The notes under the pieces are model-generated. The model was not told the DNA's origin, did no database searches, and saw only the letters and a program-made list of their open reading frames with translations. The position numbers were made by a program, and so were the translations under genes. This document shows, one piece after another, positions 5,475 to 10,467 of a DNA stretch of 10,467 nucleotides. The stretch lies in the NCBI GenBank assembly GCA_027490595.1, contig JAIXXU010000010.1:1-10467 (forward strand). Reading direction: 5' to 3'. The stretch is from Pseudomonadota bacterium. Lineage in GTDB: Bacteria; Bdellovibrionota_B; Oligoflexia; Silvanigrellales; Silvanigrellaceae. The stretch's first letter is position 1; every line of letters begins with the position of its first letter.

Positions 5475-6116
5475 ATGGAACAAGAAAATCTTTATACAGA
5501 AATTCAGGAGCCTAACCAGTCCTTTTTTGAAGAGCTTAAGCTGAAGGTTGAGGCAATTTTATTTGTGGCAGATGGTCCTTTAGATGCTGGAGAAATTCGA
5601 GCTATATTAGGTGAAGTATCTTTGCCTGACGTTAGAATGTGTCTGAGAGCTTTAAGTTTAGAATACGTGCATCGTGCATTTGAACTATTTGAAAAAGATA
5701 ATAAATATCAAATGCGCACGCGCGATCGCTTTGTTGATGTCATAAAAAAACATTATTCTGGAAAACCAAGAGCATTAAGTAAAAATGCGTTAGAAACTCT
5801 TTCTATTATTGCTTACAAACAGCCTGTTACAAAAGCGCAAGTAAATGCCATCAGGCAACTTGATAGTTCTTCTATTATACAGACCTTAAAAGAGAAAGAT
5901 CTCATTTATGTCTCTGGCACCAAAAAAGAAGTAGGAAACCCCATGGAGTATAAAACTACAGAAAAATTTTTAGACGTTTTTGGTCTCTCGAAAATTTCAG
6001 ATTTGCCTAGTTTGCGATCTTTACAGTTGAATCTAGATGAGCAAAAACAAGCTCTAGATGCCTTGAAATCAATGGATAGTAGTTCACTTGAAGCTTCTCC
6101 TGAATCTGTAGGTTAA
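5475..6116 (+). CDS. scpB: Segregation and condensation protein B
   Basis: 213 residues, within the normal range. ScpB is a kleisin-associated subunit of the SMC-ScpAB complex that organises and segregates the chromosome. It consists of two winged-helix domains. The first spans about residues 22-95 (KLKVEAILFVADGPLDAGEI). The second starts at LSKNALETLSIIAYKQPVTKA (101-121), the most conserved part of the family, and ends with GNPMEYKTTEKFLDVFGL (154-171) and DLPSL. The stretch AIRQLDSSSII replaces the usual AIRGVxS, a mild change. After residue 180 comes a charged, probably disordered tail. scpA, often directly upstream, is not in the window. The ATG at 5475 is the first in frame and has only GGA upstream. 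The TAA is followed after one base by the phr ATG. Confidence 0.93.
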   Translation: MEQENLYTEIQEPNQSFFEELKLKVEAILFVADGPLDAGEIRAILGEVSLPDVRMCLRALSLEYVHRAFELFEKDNKYQMRTRDRFVDVIKKHYSGKPRALSKNALETLSIIAYKQPVTKAQVNAIRQLDSSSIIQTLKEKDLIYVSGTKKEVGNPMEYKTTEKFLDVFGLSKISDLPSLRSLQLNLDEQKQALDALKSMDSSSLEASPESVG

Positions 6117-6117
6117 T

Positions 6118-7545
6118 ATGAGCACCTCACTTTTTTTATTTCGTTATGATTTGCGTTTAAAAGACAACCCGGGATTGTTTGCTGCTGCTAGGCATGAAAA
6201 TGTATTGCCAGTTTACATTTATGATGTGGAGTCATGTCCTGATTATTTATTAGGAGAAGCAAGTCGTTGGTGGCTTTCCCAGAGCTTACAAAAATTAAAT
6301 GAGTCTTTGGGTGGCAAACTTAATGTGTATTTTGGTAAAACAGATGAAATACTACTAAACCTATGCAATAGATTTAACATTAAACATGTGTATGCCAGCC
6401 GTGGTGAAGAACCCTGGTTAATAGAGCTTGATGAGAAATTAGCTGAGGTTCTTGGAAACCAAGAAATTACCTGGAAAACGTTTCAATCTGCTATCCTATG
6501 GGATCCTGCATCTGTACTTAAAAAAGATGGCACTCCTTACAAAGTATTTACTCCTTTTTTTAAAAAAGGTTGTCTTGAGGCCATTGGGCCCAGAAGACCT
6601 TTGCCACTGCCGCAACAAACTCATTATATTTTAGACTCTAACTCCGACTATGGGACTGTTGAGAAGCATATTTTACCTTCTCATTCATGGCATCATCCAT
6701 GGAAACATCTCTGGAAAGTTGGCGAAGCGGCTGCGTTAAATCAGTTTGAACTTTTTATGGAAAAAAAATTCTCGCACTATGCTGAAGGACGAAATTTTCC
6801 TGCACAAGATCATGTGTCAAGGCTGTCTCCCCATTTACGTTTTGGCGAAATTTCACCCCATTTTATATGGCATCACGTTCAAGACTCAATTGCCAATGGG
6901 AGCCCAAATAAAGAGCGTTTTCTAGCTGAAATTGGTTGGCGAGAGTTTTCTTATTACCTGCTTTTTCATTTTCCTCATATGATGAAAAACAATTTTAATT
7001 CTAAATTTGATGATTTCCCATGGCAGGCGAATCCTATTTATTTGCGTCAATGGCAAAAAGGACTTACTGGCGTGCCCATTGTAGATGCTGGCATGCGTGA
7101 GCTATGGCAAACAGGATATATGCACAATAGAGTTCGCATGATTGTTGGTTCTTTTTTAGTAAAAAACTTACTTTTGTCATGGCAAGAGGGACGAAAATGG
7201 TTTGATGATTGTTTGGTTGATGCTGACTTTGCTAATAATACAGCTGGTTGGCAATGGGTTGCAGGTTCTGGTGCAGACGCTGCTCCTTATTTTCGAATCT
7301 TTAATCCCGTGTCTCAGAGTGAAAACTTTGATTCACAAGGGGAGTATATCCGCAAGTTTGTTCCAGAAATTGCAAACATTCCTACACCATACTTGTTTGC
7401 GCCATGGACGGCGTCAGAGAATATATTGCAATCAGCTAAAGTTAAATTAGGGGTCACATATCCTATGCCAATTGTAGACTTATCTGCATCTAGACAACAA
7501 GCACTCTTGGCTTTTGAAAAAATTAAAGCTCCTGCAAAAATTTAA
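6118..7545 (+). CDS. phr: Deoxyribodipyrimidine photolyase, class I CPD type
   Basis: 475 residues, as in E. coli PhrB (472). The flavoenzyme uses blue light to split cyclobutane pyrimidine dimers. The N-terminal antenna domain begins SLFLFRYDLRLKDNPGL (4-20); the usual FRRDLRL has Tyr at the second arginine. GEASRWWLSQSL (46-57) follows. The FAD/catalytic domain contains EIGWREF (271-277), TGVPIVDAGMRELWQTGYMH (317-336), a DADFANNTAGWQW stretch (368-380) and DAAPYFRIFNP (387-397). The electron-transfer tryptophans W302, W355 and W378 have exactly the spacing of E. coli W306, W359 and W382. Asn374 matches E. coli Asn378 near the flavin N5, and Glu271/Trp274 match the dimer-binding pair. This supports repair activity rather than a cryptochrome. 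The antenna cofactor (folate or deazaflavin) cannot be decided by eye. It starts one base after scpB and so is likely coupled to it. Confidence 0.95.
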   Translation: MSTSLFLFRYDLRLKDNPGLFAAARHENVLPVYIYDVESCPDYLLGEASRWWLSQSLQKLNESLGGKLNVYFGKTDEILLNLCNRFNIKHVYASRGEEPWLIELDEKLAEVLGNQEITWKTFQSAILWDPASVLKKDGTPYKVFTPFFKKGCLEAIGPRRPLPLPQQTHYILDSNSDYGTVEKHILPSHSWHHPWKHLWKVGEAAALNQFELFMEKKFSHYAEGRNFPAQDHVSRLSPHLRFGEISPHFIWHHVQDSIANGSPNKERFLAEIGWREFSYYLLFHFPHMMKNNFNSKFDDFPWQANPIYLRQWQKGLTGVPIVDAGMRELWQTGYMHNRVRMIVGSFLVKNLLLSWQEGRKWFDDCLVDADFANNTAGWQWVAGSGADAAPYFRIFNPVSQSENFDSQGEYIRKFVPEIANIPTPYLFAPWTASENILQSAKVKLGVTYPMPIVDLSASRQQALLAFEKIKAPAKI

Positions 7546-7564
7546 TTTTATTTAGAAGACAATA

Positions 7565-7595
7565 TTGTGAAAGCTACTTTTCTTGTTTTTCACAA
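7565..7595. terminator. Hairpin at the convergent ends of phr and the 519-residue gene
   Basis: TTGTGAAA (7565-7572) and TTTCACAA (7588-7595) are perfect 8-bp arms around 15 bases. The structure begins 20 bases after the phr stop and covers the last codons and stop of the opposite gene. On the plus strand CTTTTT follows four bases later; on the minus strand no U-tract follows. It may end phr transcription, though the stem is AT-rich. Confidence 0.35.
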
Positions 7596-9133
7596 GGTTC
7601 TTTTTGAATTATCCCTTTGCCAATGCAGAAATTATTAAAATCATTGATAAAGGTTTCTTTTGAATCAAATTTTTTGGTTTCAATAGATTTTTCATTATTA
7701 TTATTATTATTTTCTAAGCACTTTATGGATGCATTGTTATGAAAAATATTTATAAGATAAGTGGGTTCTAGTGATGATACCAAGTTTTCAAATTGTTTTT
7801 TCTTTATCATCATGAATTGTGTTCCATCATGCGTTGTAATTACATTATAACTCTCGAAAAAATTCTTTTTATCCAGTTCTGCATTGGGAAAAAATTCTAA
7901 AGTTTTTGATATAGAAAATTGATTCTTTTTTTCTATACATGAAAAATAGTGCTGAATTAAATTTTTTCTATATTTTAATAATTTTGGTTGCCCTTTACTA
8001 TAGTTGATAAGTCTATTGATAAGTATTGAATTTTTGAAATATAGTTTTGAGTCTTGTTTGTTTTTCAAAAAAAACTTCATTAGTAATTTATATCCATATA
8101 CATCAGGAATTAAGTTAGAATTCTTTTTAAATTTGTTTTGAACTAGAGTAGATACCGAAAGAGAAACTTGCATAGTTTTAGAAGAAGGTATTTTTATACT
8201 GTAAGAATCCAATTGAGTCGCCCTAACAATAATACCATTGTTTATAAAACTTCTTACTTTTTGGCTGTGATCTCTATAACTATTAAAAATGAGCCAAATG
8301 CTTCTGATATGGGTATCTGTAGAAGGTTTGTATCCGAGGGTATTTTTTGAACTTGCATCGATTTGGAATTCTTTAAGTAAGATATCATCATTTTCAATGT
8401 ATGTGATTATTTGTTCAAAAAGATTTAGCTTTATTTTGAAAAATTTAGAGTTTATTTTATCAATGGAATTAACTATTTGTGTAAGTGAATTTTTATCAAG
8501 AGCTTCCCCTTGAAAATCTAGGGTGACATTCCCGCAATGAAAGGTTGCCAGTTCGAATTGGCATCTGGCAAGTTCTCGTGCTGATAACTTTGTATTTCCA
8601 AGTTCAGTGTTCTCAAAGTTTTCTTTTTCTCTAGGTAGGAATGATTGAGATAAATCTGAATCACTAAGGTCTAAATTACTCAAGTTAGTACATTTCAAGT
8701 TCGTTTTTTCTGTTAAAGTTTGAATGAATTTTTTGGGTGTGAGCTTGTATTCTTGCTTTTCATACTCTTCCGGTTTTATTCCTAGATCGTGGAAAAAATC
8801 TTTGATACTATTCGTATAATACTTCCCCACGAGGCGATCAAAAATAGAATGTCTGTGGACACTCATCTTGAAGATTTGAGAAGAATACTCTGTATTATTT
8901 AAAAGTTTATTATCAATAAGTTGTAAAACGTCCTCAGAAAATTCTTTTTTATCAAGAGACGACAGTATGTTAATGGCTTTAATGATATTTTCCCTGGTTT
9001 CCGGGCTTTCATGAAGGCGTGTTTTGAAAGACTCAAAAAAATCGCTTTTTGGCTCGTTGATGTTAGACCTATATTTTTGCTTTTGGCTTTGAATACTTTT
9101 ATAAAAATAGACTGAATTTTGAACGGATGGCAT
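7574..9133 (-). CDS. Hypothetical protein with degenerate pentapeptide repeats
   Basis: 519 residues, family not recognised. The start is the ATG at 9133, with AGGA eight bases upstream. No signal peptide or membrane segment is seen. Residues 1-140 are charged and probably helical. Pentapeptide-like units follow: TNLKC TNLSN LDLSD SDLSQ SFL (144-166), then after a two-residue phase shift TELGN TKLSA RELAR CQFEL ATFHC GNVTL (176-205). Hydrophobic centres fall at 146, 151, 156, 161, 178, 183, 188, 193, 198 and 203. This is enough for about two to three turns of a right-handed beta-helix. Residues 210-519 are Lys/Asn/Phe-rich, with a run of six asparagines at 475-480. It lies 21 bases after tsaE and is probably the last gene of murG-tsaE. 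Its base composition is visibly more AT-rich than its neighbours, which suggests acquisition or weak constraint. Function unknown. Confidence 0.75.
   Translation of the reverse strand: MPSVQNSVYFYKSIQSQKQKYRSNINEPKSDFFESFKTRLHESPETRENIIKAINILSSLDKKEFSEDVLQLIDNKLLNNTEYSSQIFKMSVHRHSIFDRLVGKYYTNSIKDFFHDLGIKPEEYEKQEYKLTPKKFIQTLTEKTNLKCTNLSNLDLSDSDLSQSFLPREKENFENTELGNTKLSARELARCQFELATFHCGNVTLDFQGEALDKNSLTQIVNSIDKINSKFFKIKLNLFEQIITYIENDDILLKEFQIDASSKNTLGYKPSTDTHIRSIWLIFNSYRDHSQKVRSFINNGIIVRATQLDSYSIKIPSSKTMQVSLSVSTLVQNKFKKNSNLIPDVYGYKLLMKFFLKNKQDSKLYFKNSILINRLINYSKGQPKLLKYRKNLIQHYFSCIEKKNQFSISKTLEFFPNAELDKKNFFESYNVITTHDGTQFMMIKKKQFENLVSSLEPTYLINIFHNNASIKCLENNNNNNEKSIETKKFDSKETFINDFNNFCIGKGIIQKEPCEKQEK
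7694..7711. repeat. Six-unit ATT microsatellite in coding sequence
   Basis: Six tandem ATT triplets encode the hexa-asparagine run (residues 475-480) of the minus-strand 519-residue protein. Triplet slippage here would change length without breaking the frame, so it is not a phase-variation switch. Confidence 0.9.
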
Positions 9134-9154
9134 AAGTTTTTTCCTTATGTAAAG

Positions 9155-9667
9155 TTAAAAGCCTTCCTTGCTAACAGTAACTATTTCGTAGTCTCTAAAT
9201 TTTTCTGCGTAACTAATTTTTATTTGAATCATTCTTGAAGGCTCTGTGCATTGAGTTAACGCAAAGAAATTATTCCAGTCCTCTTTAGAAAAGATATCAG
9301 GCCATTCTATAAACACAATACTTTTTGTTTTATCAAATAGGGATTCAAGACCTAAGTAATATAAATCTTTAGGATATTTTAAACGATATAGGTCTAAGTG
9401 AAGTATTTTTTTCACAGATGTCCACGAACTAGACACTTCTATTTCTTGAATCAAAGAAAATGTCGGACTTGTTACTTTATCTTTAATATCAAATGTTTTT
9501 GCAACTTCCTGAACAAAAGTGGTTTTACCTGTTCCTAAATCTCCAATGAGAAAAATCCAATCACCAGGCATTAAACACCTTGAAAAGTCACCTGCCAAAA
9601 CAGAAAGTTCTTGAGGATTGCATTGAAATCGTTGGATGGTAGGGGTTACTTTCAGAAATTTAGCCAT
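9155..9667 (-). CDS. tsaE: tRNA threonylcarbamoyladenosine biosynthesis ATPase TsaE
   Basis: 170 residues, close to the family's usual 150-160. TsaE is the small P-loop ATPase of the TsaB-TsaD-TsaE complex that makes t6A at position 37 of ANN-decoding tRNAs. The Walker A motif is GDLGTGKTTF (42-51), with Lys48 and Thr49. The conserved VTSPTFSLIQE (65-75), HLDLYRL (90-96) and VFIEWPD (118-124) follow in the family order. The ATG lies eight bases after the murG stop, with TAGG (the murG stop itself) as a weak ribosome binding site, so coupling to murG is likely. tsaB and tsaD are not in the window. The C-terminal 30 residues are slightly long and not conserved to my eye. Confidence 0.94.
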   Translation of the reverse strand: MAKFLKVTPTIQRFQCNPQELSVLAGDFSRCLMPGDWIFLIGDLGTGKTTFVQEVAKTFDIKDKVTSPTFSLIQEIEVSSSWTSVKKILHLDLYRLKYPKDLYYLGLESLFDKTKSIVFIEWPDIFSKEDWNNFFALTQCTEPSRMIQIKISYAEKFRDYEIVTVSKEGF

Positions 9668-9675
9668 GAAGAAAC

Positions 9676-10467
9676 CTAGTTTTTGAAAAAGGAAGAGAGA
9701 ATTCTAGCAACATCATGTGCGGCTGTTGCTGTCGGTGCGGTTTGAATTTTATCTTTATAAGTTTCTATATTTTTTATTGTGTCTTCTAATAAATTTAAAA
9801 AAACCTCTTGCTGGTATTTTAATTCATCTATTTTTTGAGCCCATCCATGGGAGTGAAAGATGGTTGCATTGATAATTTGATCACCGCGGCTTGCATTCAA
9901 TCCCAAAGGAAACAAAATCATGGGAATACGGGCTGCTGCAAGCTCAAAAATACTACTAGCTCCGGCGCGACAAATAGCCAGGTCAGAAATTGCATAAACA
10001 TATTTCATTTCTGTAGTTAAAAATTCATATTGTCTGTAGTTTTCAAAGGAATTTAGATTTTTTTGATGACCTTTGCCTGTAATGTGAATCACTTGGTATT
10101 TTAGTGTTAGTTTATCAAGGATAGCATATATTTTATCATTCAAACTTTTTGCTCCCAGGCTTCCTCCAAAAATCAAGAGTGTTTTTTTTTCCGGAGAGAA
10201 TTTGAAAAAATGATAGGCTTCTTCTTTGTTTGCCCCAAAAAGTGAGGCGCGTAGGGGGAGTCCCACAACCTCAGATTTTTTTGCAAAGTACGGCATAATT
10301 TTTGAAACCGTTTCAGGAAAGGCAAACAAGGCTTTTTGGCAAAAAGGTAGAGTTAGTTTTGTCGCTAGAGCGGGAGTGGCATCACTTTCATGGATAACCA
10401 CAGGAATACGATTCAGCCATGCAGCCCAAACAACTGGTGCTGAGACAAAGCCTCCCTTAGAAAAAAT
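9676..10467 (-). CDS. murG: UDP-GlcNAc:lipid I GlcNAc transferase MurG, 5' end missing
   Basis: The frame runs open to the window edge, so the 263 visible residues are roughly the last three quarters of a protein of about 350. MurG adds GlcNAc to lipid I at the inner face of the cytoplasmic membrane to make lipid II. Visible in order are FSKGGFVSAPVVWAAW (window residues 2-17), VVIHESDATPALA, the C-domain nucleotide loop LIFGGSLGAKSLN, VIHITGKGHQ, and the donor-binding AICRAGASSIFELAA followed by PMILFPLGLNASRGDQIINA. An in-frame GTG at 10399-10401 is internal, not the start. The motifs SKGGFVSxPVV, IHESDxTPxLA and SRGDQIxNA are those I know from Staphylococcus-type MurG; E. coli has GGYVSGP and HEQN instead. 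It is the first visible gene of the murG-tsaE-unknown run. Confidence 0.95.
   Translation of the reverse strand: MFSKGGFVSAPVVWAAWLNRIPVVIHESDATPALATKLTLPFCQKALFAFPETVSKIMPYFAKKSEVVGLPLRASLFGANKEEAYHFFKFSPEKKTLLIFGGSLGAKSLNDKIYAILDKLTLKYQVIHITGKGHQKNLNSFENYRQYEFLTTEMKYVYAISDLAICRAGASSIFELAAARIPMILFPLGLNASRGDQIINATIFHSHGWAQKIDELKYQQEVFLNLLEDTIKNIETYKDKIQTAPTATAAHDVARILSSFFKN

Noticed and set aside
8541-8575. TTCGAAT with flanking complementary bases, suggestive of a tRNA T-arm
   Set aside because: No acceptor stem, D-arm or anticodon arm can be placed around it, and it lies within an open reading frame.
10399-10401. GTG as a MurG start
   Set aside because: The open frame continues upstream with the conserved SKGGFVSxPVV motif to the window edge, so the GTG is internal.

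Overview
This is an AT-rich Gram-negative chromosomal window. It mixes conserved housekeeping genes with three genes I cannot assign to a known function. A Pal-type OmpA-family outer-membrane lipoprotein shows a diderm cell envelope. The L34, L25 (long Ctc/TL5 form), Pal, FolK, Fmt, ScpB and class I photolyase proteins look proteobacterial in a broad sense. The visible part of MurG instead resembles the Staphylococcus-type branch. I cannot name the genus. A low-GC Bdellovibrionota (Silvanigrella-like) or gammaproteobacterial lineage is a guess, not a result.

Left part (1-1870): the 3' end of an unrecognised plus-strand gene (1-480), a 240-base gap, then a minus-strand gene (721-1566) for a 281-residue protein. 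That protein has a short pentapeptide-like stretch and two to three leucine-rich-like repeats with the signature NITDVGLxHLR, encoded by a 63-bp DNA tandem repeat. Upstream of it is a good sigma70-type promoter whose -35 element overlaps a 15/19 match to the Fur (iron repressor) box. This is the most interesting regulatory signal in the window.

Middle (1871-7545): rplY (L25) and pth (peptidyl-tRNA hydrolase) form a minus-strand pair. They diverge from a plus-strand block of pal, rpmH, folK, fmt, scpB and phr. rpmH and folK are 4 nt apart, folK and fmt overlap by 53 nt, and scpB and phr are separated by one base. rpmH is followed by folK, not by the usual rnpA. The leaders of rplY and rpmH both contain inverted repeats that could be regulatory.

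Right part (7574-10467): a minus-strand run of murG (5' end outside the window), tsaE and a 519-residue unknown protein with degenerate pentapeptide repeats. The spacing of 8 nt and 21 nt suggests one operon. The unknown gene converges on phr across 28 bases that belong to a 31-base hairpin.

Functions represented are translation and its quality control (L34, L25, Pth, Fmt, and TsaE for tRNA t6A), folate synthesis (FolK, related to the formyl-THF used by Fmt), chromosome segregation (ScpB), DNA repair (photolyase) and envelope (Pal, MurG). No rRNA, tRNA, CRISPR array, insertion sequence or replication origin was seen.
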